Below, piece by piece: positions 19,348 through 27,197 of a stretch of DNA of 38,695 nucleotides; within the stretch, counting starts at the first letter, position 1, and the number at the start of each line of letters is the position of its first letter. This stretch comes from Alphaproteobacteria bacterium (GTDB lineage Bacteria > Pseudomonadota > Alphaproteobacteria > SHVR01), in assembly GCA_009694185.1 (NCBI GenBank), contig SHVR01000024.1, positions 1 through 38,695 of the forward strand, read 5' to 3'. The notes under the pieces were generated by a model that ran no database searches, was not told the origin of the DNA, and saw nothing but the letters and a program-made list of their open reading frames with translations. The position numbers and the translations under genes were made by a program.

Positions 19348-20584
19348 ATGCGAACCCAAGGTCCGGCCAACATGGGCGCCCTATTTCATTGGATAATTGG
19401 CGTTTCCTACACCATCGTCGCCGGACTCGGCGCGGCATCGCTGACCGTCTATTGGCCGTTCGGCGAAGCGATGTTGGCGGCCGGCCTGCTGTTCCTCGCC
19501 GGCGGTCTACTGCACCAAGTCTATTCCGGCCGGTTGCGCGCGCGGGAACTCCGGTCCGAGATCCGCGCCCTGCGCGGCCTTTACAGCGAAATCCAAGGCG
19601 AACTGGCGCGCGCGCACGGAGGTCGGCCATATCCTCGCGGCCATCGAGGCGAGCGGTGGCGCCGGCAACAAACAGCAAGAAGTCATTAGCGAGCTGAAGG
19701 TGCTGCACAATTTGGTCCAGAAACTCTGGAAGAGCAAGCAGGGCACCGCCGCCCAGGCTATCGCCACGGACCAACCGCCCGCGCCGGCCCCATCCGTACC
19801 CGGTGCCAATCGCGACACCAAGCCGGCCGCCCCGCCGCCCATGGCAGCCCCCGCGAACGACGAGCGTATGCTGGCGATTGTCCGCGATGCCTTGGCAAAC
19901 GGCCGGGTCGACCTGTTCCTGCAACCGATCGTCACCTTGCCGCAACGGCGACGGCGTTTCTATGAATGTTATTCGCGCATCCGCGCCGACGACGGCAGCC
20001 ATATATTGCCCGAGCACTATATTGCGGTCGCCGAACGCGAGGGCCTGATCACCGCCATCGACAACATGCTGTTGTTCCGTTGCATGCAGCTCATCCGCAA
20101 AGCCCGGGCGAAGAATCCGGAAGTCGGCTTCTTCTGCAATATTTCCGGACACAGTCTTGCCGATCCGGATTATCTCGGCGATCTCGTGGCCTTCGTCGGC
20201 CAGCACGCCAACCTGGCCGGCGCCCTGGTGTTCGAATTGGCGGAGCCGGATCTCCACCTGATCGACGATCGGGCTCGCCTGGAGCTGGACCGGCTGGCCA
20301 ATGCGGGCGCGCGCTTTTCACTCGACAAGGTGACCCAGCTACCGCTCGATGGCGCGGCGCTTGCCCGCGACAATATCAGCTTCGTCAAGGTCGCGGCGAA
20401 CCGCATGGGCGATCCGAGCAGCAATTCGCCGAGCCAGCTTCGCCGCTCGCTGGAGAGCCACGGCATCGCCCTCATCATCGAGAAGCTGGAAACGGAAAAA
20501 GACCTGATCGAGCTGCTCGATCACGATCTTCCCTACGGCCAGGGTTATTTGTTCGGCGCCCCCCGTCTGACTCAAGCGGCCTGA
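19348..20584 (+). pseudogene. tipF: TipF-like degenerate EAL-domain protein, broken by a frameshift
   Basis: Two frames together make one TipF-like protein. The first (19348-19689) encodes two membrane helices and a coiled-coil start (LRSEIRALRGLYSEIQGELARA). The second, open through GHILAAIEASGGAGNKQQEV to 20584, encodes the rest of the coiled coil, a Pro/Ala linker and an EAL domain. The break is in the (GC)5 run at 19606-19615: one more GC unit, or one base less, restores a continuous protein. TipF of Caulobacter is a c-di-GMP receptor needed for flagellum assembly. The catalytic residues look degenerate (ECYSR for EALxR, LDKV for DDFG), as expected for a receptor rather than a phosphodiesterase. 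Sequencing error, phase variation or true loss are all possible. Start may be 19372. Confidence 0.75.
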
Positions 20585-20647
20585 CCCAGGCAGCCTGACC
20601 GACGCGCCCCTTTCCTTGGCCCTGAAGCCATGGCACATAGGGCCGCC

Positions 20648-21532
20648 ATGACCGACCCCCAACCGATGCGCTTCCTCGACGGCATCCAGCCGATCGTCGA
20701 CGCCTATGACGGCTTCATCCTCGACCTTTGGGGCTGTCTGCATGACGGCATCCGGGCCTATCCGGGTGTGCGCGACTGCTTGCTGGCACTGCGTCGACGA
20801 GGCAAGCGGATTTGCCTGCTCTCCAACGCACCCCGCCGGATCGCGTCCGTCATCCGACGCATCGAGCCCATGGGCCTCACGGCCGATCTCTATGACGAGA
20901 TCCTGTCATCGGGCGAGGCCACCTGGCGAGCGCTCGCGGACCGCGCCGACCCCTGGCACGCGGCACTCGGCCGGCGCTGCTGGCATATGGGGCCGGCCAA
21001 GGACAATGACGTGCATGAGGGAACCGGCCTCACCATGGTCGCCGGACCCGACGGCGCGGATTTCGTGCTGGCGACCGGCATCCACCACGCCCACGAGACC
21101 GTGGCGGAGCATGAAGGCGAACTGGCCGCCGCCCGGCGCCGCAACTTGCCGATGATTTGCGCCAATCCCGACCTGGTTGTCATGGTTGGCGAGGACATGC
21201 AGGTCTGCGCCGGCTCGTTCGCCCGGCGCTACCAGGAATTGGGCGGTGAAGTCTTCTATCACGGCAAGCCGCATGCCCCGGTTTACCAAGTCTGTTTCGA
21301 GCTCATCGGCATCCCCGATCGCCGGCGCATCCTGGCGGTCGGGGATTCGCTGCGCACCGATGTGGCCGGCGCCAACGCGGCCGGGATCGACTGCCTGCTG
21401 ATTACGAGCGGCATCCATGGCGAGGAATTCGGCCTCGATTCCGCCGGCAAACCCGATCGGGATCGCATCCGGGCCGCCATCGCCCGAGAGCGGCACCGGC
21501 CGAACGGTATCATCCCGGCGTTTACATGGTAG
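20648..21532 (+). CDS. TIGR01459-type HAD-superfamily hydrolase
   Basis: A 294-aa HAD phosphatase of the NagD/class IIA type. Motif I reads FILDLWGCLHDGI, the W-G-x-x-H-D-G pattern typical of the TIGR01459 group; motif II serine is in ICLLSNAPRR, the lysine/motif III region is YHGKPHAPVYQ, and motif IV is ILAVGDSLRTDVAGANAAG. The cap domain lies between. Substrate unknown. In related alphaproteobacteria I recall this gene near tipF. Start at 20648 follows MAHRAA, which I judge leader sequence. A membrane methyltransferase gene begins 34 bp downstream. Confidence 0.88.
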   Translation: MTDPQPMRFLDGIQPIVDAYDGFILDLWGCLHDGIRAYPGVRDCLLALRRRGKRICLLSNAPRRIASVIRRIEPMGLTADLYDEILSSGEATWRALADRADPWHAALGRRCWHMGPAKDNDVHEGTGLTMVAGPDGADFVLATGIHHAHETVAEHEGELAAARRRNLPMICANPDLVVMVGEDMQVCAGSFARRYQELGGEVFYHGKPHAPVYQVCFELIGIPDRRRILAVGDSLRTDVAGANAAGIDCLLITSGIHGEEFGLDSAGKPDRDRIRAAIARERHRPNGIIPAFTW

Positions 21533-21566
21533 GGTGGCGGCTCCTCTGCGGATCCGAGGGCATGGC

Positions 21567-22292
21567 TTGCTGCACGACACATTGGCGCGCGACGGAAATT
21601 GGTTGTTTCGCTGGCGTGGCGTGCTGCCGTTCCTGATCCTGCCCCTGATCGCCTTGGCCTTCGACAACATGTTGAATACCGAAGCCATATCGCCCCGCAT
21701 GACCAACGCCACCGAGTTCCTGGGGCTCGCCATTTCGGTCATGGGCTTGGCGCTCCGCTGCCTGGTCGTGGGGTATGCGGCACCCGGAACTTCGGGCCGC
21801 AATACCCGCGGACAGCGCGCCGACAGCTTGAACACCGACGCCGCCTATGCCCTGATGCGGCACCCGCTATATCTTGCCAACTATCTCATTCTGCTGGGTA
21901 TTCTCCTCATCACCCATACCGTCTGGCTGATCGTGATCGTGACCCTCGCCTATACGCTTTATTATGAGCGGATCATGCTGAGGGAAGAGCAATTCTTGGT
22001 TGCGAATTTCGGTGATGACTTCCGCCGCTGGGCCAGCCGGACGCCGGCGATTTTTCCCCGCCTCACCGCCTGGCGGCGGCCCGACCGGCCATTCTCCTGG
22101 CGCCGGATATCGCGGTCCGAATATGGCGCGGTGCTGGTGATCGCCATCGGTTTCGGCGGCATCGAGGGGGCCGAGTGGTTGGCTGCGGGCGACCCGAGCG
22201 ACCTGGTCTGGGTAATCGCCTCGGCGATCGCCATCCTGGCCGCCCTTACCCTGCGCGCCGTGAAAAAAACCACAAGCTGGCTCGACCACTGA
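21567..22292 (+). CDS. Membrane methyltransferase of the ICMT/phospholipid type (LmtA-like)
   Basis: A 241-aa integral membrane protein with about six hydrophobic segments. The RHPLYLANYLI motif and the following YYERIMLREEQFL segment are the AdoMet-binding RHPxYxxN and glutamate elements of isoprenylcysteine carboxyl methyltransferase-like enzymes. Bacterial members act on lipids or lipid A phosphate; LmtA of Leptospira methylates lipid A 1-phosphate, and that assignment is possible here but not shown. The chosen start is TTG at 21567 with CGAGGG about 6 nt upstream, keeping the first helix. The frame is open up to 21417 inside the HAD gene, but that part is low-complexity antisense-like. 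The stop lies inside an 18-bp palindrome. Confidence 0.8.
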   Translation: MLHDTLARDGNWLFRWRGVLPFLILPLIALAFDNMLNTEAISPRMTNATEFLGLAISVMGLALRCLVVGYAAPGTSGRNTRGQRADSLNTDAAYALMRHPLYLANYLILLGILLITHTVWLIVIVTLAYTLYYERIMLREEQFLVANFGDDFRRWASRTPAIFPRLTAWRRPDRPFSWRRISRSEYGAVLVIAIGFGGIEGAEWLAAGDPSDLVWVIASAIAILAALTLRAVKKTTSWLDH

Positions 22293-22320
22293 GCGATCGC
22301 TCAGTAAAGCGTAACTTTAC
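22288..22320. repeat. 18-bp perfect palindrome followed by a GTAAAG/CTTTAC inverted repeat
   Basis: ACTGAGCGATCGCTCAGT (22288-22305) is a perfect palindrome covering the stop of the methyltransferase gene. It runs into GTAAAG-CGTAA-CTTTAC (22304-22320), a second inverted repeat. The first may end transcription (no T-run) or bind a dimeric protein. The second lies about 30 nt before the toxin pseudogene and resembles operators autoregulated by HigA-type antitoxins, which is my inference. Confidence 0.5.
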
Positions 22321-22350
22321 AGGTTTCAGTCGGCTTGATAGACCGAAGGC

Positions 22351-22640
22351 GTGAAAATTCGGAACGTTGTTCACAAGGGACTAAAGCGCCGCGTGGAGAA
22401 AGCGCCGCGTGGAGAAAGACGAATTGTCTGGGCCGCCGGCTGCTTCGGTCGAGAAAATCCGCAATATCGTGTCTTACTTGCAGGACATGGCCAACCCTGG
22501 CGAGCTTCGGCATATCCCGAACTGGAAAGCGCATCAGCTCACGGGCGTCCGCAAGGGCACCTGGAGTCTGGCCGTCACCCGGCTGCTCGTGGCGCGTAAC
22601 AAGCCGGCGCCAATCGGTTATAGTGATTATCGCAATTACG
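22351..22640 (+). pseudogene. Decayed HigB/RelE-type toxin gene
   Basis: Two frames join into a HigB/RelE-ParE-type toxin. MKIRNVVHKGLKRRVEK starts at a GTG (22351); VEKIRNIVSYLQDMANP, NWKAHQLTG and RKGTWSLAVTR follow in another frame. The shift is explained by a perfect 16-bp tandem duplication (22386-22401 and 22402-22417); removing one copy restores K-R-R-V-E-K-D-E-L-S-G. The C-terminal part is lost after AVTR, where family members continue into NWRLTF-like sequence and DYEDYH; only degraded YSDYRNYD remains. No HigA-type antitoxin follows. The region is AT-richer than its neighbours after 22650, hinting at acquired or unconstrained DNA. Confidence 0.7.
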
Positions 22641-22649
22641 ACGGGGCGC

Positions 22650-22730
22650 GCAAAAAAATTTCCAATTTTTTAGTATTTTATGCATTATTAACTACTTATT
22701 GGTTTTTCTTTGGCTTTCCGATGGGGCGTA
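22650..22730. other. AT-rich patch with an A-tract/T-tract hairpin
   Basis: An A/T-rich block interrupts GC-rich sequence here. It contains AAAAAATT-TCC-AATTTTTT (22653-22671), an 8-bp perfect hairpin of A/T pairs, then TAGTATTTTATGCATTATTAACTA-like sequence. It could be the remains of the lost antitoxin gene or a curved promoter region. No coding sequence is supported. Confidence 0.4.
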
Positions 22731-22785
22731 TGTTGCGGAAAAGGAAATTTCTCGGGCGCCCGCGAGAACGTGGCCGCGCGGTCCA

Positions 22786-22815
22786 TGGACGGACTTTTCC
22801 AAGCCGCGATATAAT
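22786..22815 (+). promoter_or_regulatory. Possible sigma-70 promoter for the methylmalonyl-CoA mutase operon
   Basis: A perfect TATAAT (22810-22815) lies 18 nt after a weak TGGACG (22786-22791). The expected start near 22822 gives a 5' leader of about 30 nt before ATG 22852. The -35 is poor, so this may need an activator or be coincidental. Confidence 0.4.
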
Positions 22816-22851
22816 TCGGTCGCGGTAAGCACATTCCAACAGGACATGACG

Positions 22852-25002
22852 ATGGCGGACTTTCCCGAGCGGACACTGGAAGACTGGCGGCGGGAGGCGA
22901 GCCGGGACTTGGCGGGCACCGCGCCCGAGACGCTGATCTGGGCCACACCCGAGGGTATTCCCGTCAAGCCGCTCTATACGGCGGCCGACCTGGAAGGCAT
23001 CGAGCATCTTGGCACCATGCCCGGCTTCGCACCCTTCCTGCGTGGCCCACGCGCCACCATGTTCGCCAACCGGCCCTGGACGATTCGCCAATATGCCGGC
23101 TTTTCCACGGCCGAGGAATCGAACGCCTTTTACAAGACGGCGCTCAGGGGCGGCCAGAAGGGCCTATCCGTCGCCTTCGATCTGGCGACCCACCGGGGCT
23201 ATGACTCCGATCATCCCCGCGTCGTCGGCGACGTCGGCAAGGCGGGTGTGGCGATCGATTCCGTCGAGGACATGAAGATTCTCTTTGACGGCATCCCGCT
23301 CGGCAACATCAGCGTGTCGATGACCATGAACGGCGCTGTCCTGCCGGTGCTGGCGAGCTTCATCGTGGCGGGCGAAGAGCAGGGTGTTGCCATCGCCAAG
23401 CTCTCGGGGACGATCCAGAACGACATCCTCAAGGAGTTCATGGTCCGCAACACCTACATTTACCCACCGGCGCCGAGTATGCGGATCGTGGCCGACATCA
23501 TCGAGTACACGGCCCAGCACATGCCGCGTTTCAACTCGATCTCGATCTCCGGCTACCACATGCACGAAGCCGGTGCGACGGCGGTGCAGGAACTGGCCTT
23601 CACGCTGGCCGACGGCCTCGAATATGTGCGCGCCGCCCGAGCCAAGGGTCTCGACATCGACGCCTTCGCGCCCAGGCTCTCCTTCTTCTGGGCGATCGGC
23701 ATGAACTTCTTCATGGAAATCGCCAAGCTGCGCGCCGGCCGCTTGCTGTGGGCGCGGCTCATGGCGCCGTTCGAGCCGAAGAAGCCCGAGAGCCTGGCGC
23801 TGAGGACCCACTGCCAGACCTCGGGTGCCAGCCTTCAGGCCCAGGACCCCTACAACAATGTGGTGCGCACAACCCTCGAAGCACTCGCGGCCGTGCTGGG
23901 TGGAACCCAGTCGCTGCACACCAACGCCCTCGACGAGGCCCTCGCCTTGCCGACCGCCTTCTCGGCGCGCATCGCCCGCAACACCCAGCTCATCCTGGCC
24001 GAGGAGACCGGCATCCCCCATGTCGTCGACCCGCTGGCCGGCAGCTATTACCTCGAAAGCCTGACCCAGAGCCTCGCCAGGGCCGCCTTCGACCTGATCC
24101 AGGAGGTCGAGGCCCTGGGTGGCATGACCCGGGCGGTCGAGGCCGGTATGCCCAAGCTCAGGATCGAGGAATCGGCGGCCCGGCGTCAGGCTCGCATCGA
24201 CCGGGGCGAGGACGTGGTCGTGGGCGTCAACAAATACCCCCCGGAAACGGCCGACGCGGTAGAGCTGTTGGAGATCGACAATGCCAAGGTGCGCGAATCC
24301 CAGGTGGCGCGAATCCACCGCATCCGCCGGTCGCGCGACGCGGCGCGGTGTCAGGCGGCGCTTGGGGCGCTGAGCCAGTCGGCGGAAAATGGCGCCGGCA
24401 ATTTGCTGGCGCTCGCCATCGAGGCCGCCCGCGCGCGCGCCACGGTCGGCGAGATATCGGATGCCCTCGAAGCGAGTTGGGGCCGCTATACGGCGACTAT
24501 CCGGAGCGTCTCCGGCGTCTATGCCCAGGCCTATGAAGGCGATGCCGAATTTGCCCGCATCCGCGCCGACGTCGCCGCCTTCGCCGAGGAGGAGGGCCGC
24601 CGGCCGCGCCTCCTGGTGTGCAAGCTCGGCCAAGACGGCCATGATCGGGGCGCCAAGGTGATCGCGACCGCGTTCGCCGATATCGGCTTCGACGTGGATG
24701 TGGGGCCGCTTTTCCAGACCCCGGGCGAGGCGGCGCGCCAGGCGATCGAAAACGATGTGCATGTGGTCGGCGTTTCGACCCAGGCGGCCGGGCACCGCAC
24801 CCTGGTGCCGGAACTGGCGGTTGAGCTGAAGAAGCTCGGCGGCAGCGATATCCTGGTGGTCTGCGGCGGCGTCATCCCGGCCCAGGATTACGAGTTCCTG
24901 ACCGCCAAGGGGGTGAGCGCCATCTACGGTCCCGGTACCAATATTCCCAAAGCGGCCCTGGAGATCCTGGGCTTGCTGCGCACCAAGCGCCTGGCCGCTT
25001 GA
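22852..25002 (+). CDS. Methylmalonyl-CoA mutase, large (catalytic) subunit
   Basis: Adenosylcobalamin-dependent mutase interconverting (R)-methylmalonyl-CoA and succinyl-CoA, used in propionate and odd-chain/branched amino acid breakdown or the ethylmalonyl-CoA route. The 716-aa product has the N-terminal TIM-barrel ([18 protein letters not shown], then [15 protein letters not shown] and [16 protein letters not shown]). The C-terminal cobalamin domain holds D595-x-H597-x-x-G in [10 protein letters not shown], which carries the cobalt-ligating histidine. Length matches the homodimer-type large subunit, and no small subunit gene is present. Of two near ATGs, 22852 is chosen because AGGA lies 7 nt before it; 22846 lies too close. 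Overlaps meaB by 4 nt (TTGA). Confidence 0.95.
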   Translation: MADFPERTLEDWRREASRDLAGTAPETLIWATPEGIPVKPLYTAADLEGIEHLGTMPGFAPFLRGPRATMFANRPWTIRQYAGFSTAEESNAFYKTALRGGQKGLSVAFDLATHRGYDSDHPRVVGDVGKAGVAIDSVEDMKILFDGIPLGNISVSMTMNGAVLPVLASFIVAGEEQGVAIAKLSGTIQNDILKEFMVRNTYIYPPAPSMRIVADIIEYTAQHMPRFNSISISGYHMHEAGATAVQELAFTLADGLEYVRAARAKGLDIDAFAPRLSFFWAIGMNFFMEIAKLRAGRLLWARLMAPFEPKKPESLALRTHCQTSGASLQAQDPYNNVVRTTLEALAAVLGGTQSLHTNALDEALALPTAFSARIARNTQLILAEETGIPHVVDPLAGSYYLESLTQSLARAAFDLIQEVEALGGMTRAVEAGMPKLRIEESAARRQARIDRGEDVVVGVNKYPPETADAVELLEIDNAKVRESQVARIHRIRRSRDAARCQAALGALSQSAENGAGNLLALAIEAARARATVGEISDALEASWGRYTATIRSVSGVYAQAYEGDAEFARIRADVAAFAEEEGRRPRLLVCKLGQDGHDRGAKVIATAFADIGFDVDVGPLFQTPGEAARQAIENDVHVVGVSTQAAGHRTLVPELAVELKKLGGSDILVVCGGVIPAQDYEFLTAKGVSAIYGPGTNIPKAALEILGLLRTKRLAA

Positions 25003-26009
25003 GCGTCGCCACGCCCGCGCCGCGCCCTGAACCGAAGGGACCCGATGCCCGCGCGATCGTCGCCGGCGACCGGCGGGCGCTGGCGCGCGCCATCACCCTC
25101 ATCGAATCGACCCGCGCCGACCATCGTCGCCGGGCGGAGGCGTTGCTCGATGCCTTGTTGCCGCATACCGGCCGGTCCATCCGTCTCGGCATCTCGGGCC
25201 CGCCGGGCGTCGGCAAGTCGACCTTCATCGACGCCCTCGGCCGCCACCTCATCGCCCTCGGCCGCCGGGTCGCCGTGCTGGCGGTCGATCCCTCCTCGAA
25301 GGTGAGCGGCGGTTCGATCCTGGGCGACAAGACGCGCATGGCGCACTTGACCGAGAGCCGCACCGCGTTCGTCCGGCCATCGCCCACCGCCGGAACCTTG
25401 GGCGGCGTTGCCCGGCGCACCCGCGAGGCGATGCTGGCCTGCGAGGCGGCCGGCTTCGACGCGATTCTAGTGGAGACCGTGGGCGTCGGCCAGTCGGAGA
25501 CCGCGGTTGCCGACATGGTGGATATGTTCATGCTGCTGTTGCTGCCGGCGGGCGGCGACGAGCTGCAAGGCATCAAGCGCGGTATCGTCGAAATGGCCGA
25601 CTTGCTGGTCGTCAACAAGGCCGATGGCGAACTGGCGGAAGCCGCCAAGCGCACGGCCGGCGACTATGCCAGTGCCGTCCACATGCTCAGGCCCGCCTCG
25701 ACCCATTGGAGCGTGCCGGTGCTGACCTGCTCGGCCCTCAACGCCACCGGCATCGACGCGGTCTGGGCCGCGGTCGAGCGCTATGTGGCGGCGCTCGCCA
25801 AGAGCGGCGAGATCGAGCGCCGCCGCGCCCGCCAATCCCGCGAATGGCTGTGGAACGAAGTCAACGAAACGTTGCGGGCGGCACTCAAGGCACATCCTGG
25901 CGTGCGCGCCATGGTGGGCGAGCTCGAAGCCAAGGTGACGGCAGGCACGCTGGCACCCCCCGCCGCCGCGCGCCTGCTGCTCGATGCCTTTCTCGGGCGG
26001 GGGTCGTAA
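24999..26009 (+). CDS. meaB: Methylmalonyl-CoA mutase-associated GTPase MeaB
   Basis: MeaB is a G3E P-loop GTPase that protects the mutase from inactivation and gates cofactor loading, coupling GTP hydrolysis to adenosylcobalamin delivery. The 336-aa product has Walker [10 protein letters not shown] (67-75), a switch-like [19 protein letters not shown], the ETVGVGQSE motif and NKADGE base-recognition motif, as in the family. No in-frame ATG precedes the conserved part; the TTG at 24999 overlaps the mutase stop. The gene order mutase-meaB supports an operon. It ends 14 bp before the convergent toxin gene. Confidence 0.95.
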   Translation: MSVATPAPRPEPKGPDARAIVAGDRRALARAITLIESTRADHRRRAEALLDALLPHTGRSIRLGISGPPGVGKSTFIDALGRHLIALGRRVAVLAVDPSSKVSGGSILGDKTRMAHLTESRTAFVRPSPTAGTLGGVARRTREAMLACEAAGFDAILVETVGVGQSETAVADMVDMFMLLLLPAGGDELQGIKRGIVEMADLLVVNKADGELAEAAKRTAGDYASAVHMLRPASTHWSVPVLTCSALNATGIDAVWAAVERYVAALAKSGEIERRRARQSREWLWNEVNETLRAALKAHPGVRAMVGELEAKVTAGTLAPPAAARLLLDAFLGRGS

Positions 26010-26023
26010 CTTCGGCACCGCCT

Positions 26024-26455
26024 TCAGCCGTCTTGCAAACCGGCCAGACCGTCGCCGATCATGATAGCGCGCAGCCCGGCCGACAGCGCGGTCCGCCGCA
26101 TCTGGACATCGGCGGTGACAATGGGCGCCGCCAAAGTCCGCGCCAGGGAGATATAGACCGCATCATGGACGGAACCACCATGGGCGTGGGCGATGTCGAA
26201 CGGCAGGTGCCGATAACCACTCACCGGGATCAAACGGACGTCGTCCGGAAGAGTTTGATCCAGGATCTGGCGAACCATGCTCGCATCGAGCTCGCGACGA
26301 CGAACCGCCCGTAACAGCACACTCGCAACCTCGATATGCAGCGACTCGGGGCCGACCAGATCATGGCCAGACCCAAGCAGGGCAACGACTGGCTCGGCGG
26401 GACCAACCGGCAAGTACCAGGTCACCACGACGCTGGCATCGACAACGACGATCAA
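26024..26455 (-). CDS. vapC: PIN-domain toxin (VapC-type)
   Basis: A 143-aa PIN-domain ribonuclease. The conserved acidic residues are visible: D6 in VVVDASVVVTWY, E in LHIEVASVLL, D in GSVHDAVYISLA and D in APIVTADVQM. VapC toxins cut tRNA or rRNA when freed from the antitoxin. The gene overlaps the antitoxin by 4 nt (ATGA), the normal arrangement. The C-terminal 20 residues are hydrophobic and Gly rich, not unusual. It is convergent with meaB; it is not clearly transferred by composition. Confidence 0.92.
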   Translation of the reverse strand: MIVVVDASVVVTWYLPVGPAEPVVALLGSGHDLVGPESLHIEVASVLLRAVRRRELDASMVRQILDQTLPDDVRLIPVSGYRHLPFDIAHAHGGSVHDAVYISLARTLAAPIVTADVQMRRTALSAGLRAIMIGDGLAGLQDG

Positions 26456-26682
26456 CGCTCTCGATCCTCGCGAATCTCGCGCACGGGATCGCCGGTGTAA
26501 CGACCCACCAGACTATCGCGAATCGCCAGGGCCCTTTCGACACTGGCGCGCCGGTCGGGACGCACACCCGCCTCCAGGATCGCTCGCACCTCCGCTTCGA
26601 GCGATCGGTGGTTGATGCGTGCCCGATCCTTGAGCCGGGTGTACACGTCGTCCGACAGGTTCCTAACCGTGAGCTGTGGCAT
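26452..26682 (-). CDS. FitA/VapB-type ribbon-helix-helix antitoxin
   Basis: A 76-aa antitoxin. Its first half (MPQLTVRNLSDDVYTRLKDRA, then RINHRSLEAEVRAILEAG) is the FitA-type ribbon-helix-helix DNA-binding fold; the charged tail should wrap the PIN toxin. The start is the ATG at 26682, which gives the beta-strand lead MPQLTVRNL seen in the family. A TTG at 26700 would add six residues. A good promoter lies 28 nt upstream with a palindrome over its -10, consistent with autoregulation by the antitoxin-toxin complex. Confidence 0.9.
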   Translation of the reverse strand: MPQLTVRNLSDDVYTRLKDRARINHRSLEAEVRAILEAGVRPDRRASVERALAIRDSLVGRYTGDPVREIREDRER

Positions 26683-26713
26683 TAGGTTCTCGCGGGACAA
26701 CTTTGACTCATAA

Positions 26714-26746
26714 GTGCATTCAATATGCCTTCACCAATGTTGTCAA
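26714..26746 (-). promoter_or_regulatory. Promoter and candidate operator of the vapBC-type pair
   Basis: On the minus strand TTGACA (26746-26741), a 17-nt spacer and TTGAAT (26723-26718) form a strong sigma-70-like promoter. The sequence GCATATTGAATGC, with GCAT/ATGC arms, overlaps the -10 and lies within a wider imperfect repeat from GTG to CAC. Binding there would block transcription, as ribbon-helix-helix antitoxins do. Confidence 0.6.
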
Positions 26747-26766
26747 TAAGCCGGGGGCGTTTCGCC

Positions 26767-26795
26767 TTGACCCACCTCGCCCCGGACAGTACAAC
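26767..26795 (+). promoter_or_regulatory. Sigma-70-like promoter of rpmB
   Basis: TTGACC (26767-26772), 17-nt spacer, TACAAC (26790-26795). The start near 26802 would give a 38-nt leader to the rpmB ATG. Its -35 box lies about 20 bp from the divergent toxin-antitoxin promoter. Confidence 0.55.
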
Positions 26796-26839
26796 CCGCG
26801 CTCCATCCTTTCGGCGCAGAGACGCATAGGATTTGGCTC

Positions 26840-27148
26840 ATGGCCCGACGTTGCGACATCACCGGCAAAGGCGTCCAATACGGCAATAATGTCAGCCATG
26901 CCAACAACAAGACCCGGCGCCGCTATTTGCCGAACCTGCAATACCAGGCGCTGCTGAGCGACACGCTCGGCATGTCGATCGGCCTCAGGCTGTCGACCCA
27001 GGCGATCCGTACCATCGAAAAGAATGGCGGCCTCGACGCCTTCCTGCTGGCCGAGCGCAACGCGAAGTTGGCGCCCGAGGCCCGCAAGATCAAGCGCCGC
27101 ATCGCCCGCGCCCAGGCCGCCAAGACCGCGGCCGCCAAGGCCGGTTGA
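26840..27148 (+). CDS. rpmB: 50S ribosomal protein L28
   Basis: L28 is a basic component of the large ribosomal subunit. The 102-aa product begins [28 protein letters not shown], the typical alphaproteobacterial form with the family motif [13 protein letters not shown] and PNLQ. The Lys/Ala-rich C-terminal extension (about 75-102) is also usual for this class. AGGA lies 9 nt upstream of the ATG. It is alone on its strand, converging with cobT 50 bp away. Confidence 0.97.
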   Translation: MARRCDITGKGVQYGNNVSHANNKTRRRYLPNLQYQALLSDTLGMSIGLRLSTQAIRTIEKNGGLDAFLLAERNAKLAPEARKIKRRIARAQAAKTAAAKAG

Positions 27149-27197
27149 GCGACACCTCGTAGACTGAAAACGGCCCGAAGGAAGGCGGCGGTGGAGC

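Noticed and set aside
19700..20584. Free-standing EAL phosphodiesterase
   Set aside because: The frame continues upstream without a stop into coiled-coil sequence, and the EAL signature is ECYSR with LDKV in place of DDFG, so it is neither a complete gene nor likely an active enzyme.
22699..22851. N-terminal extension of methylmalonyl-CoA mutase from 22699
   Set aside because: Sequence there is AT-rich scar DNA with a TATAAT inside; the family starts at [16 protein letters not shown] sequence with a ribosome site before 22852.
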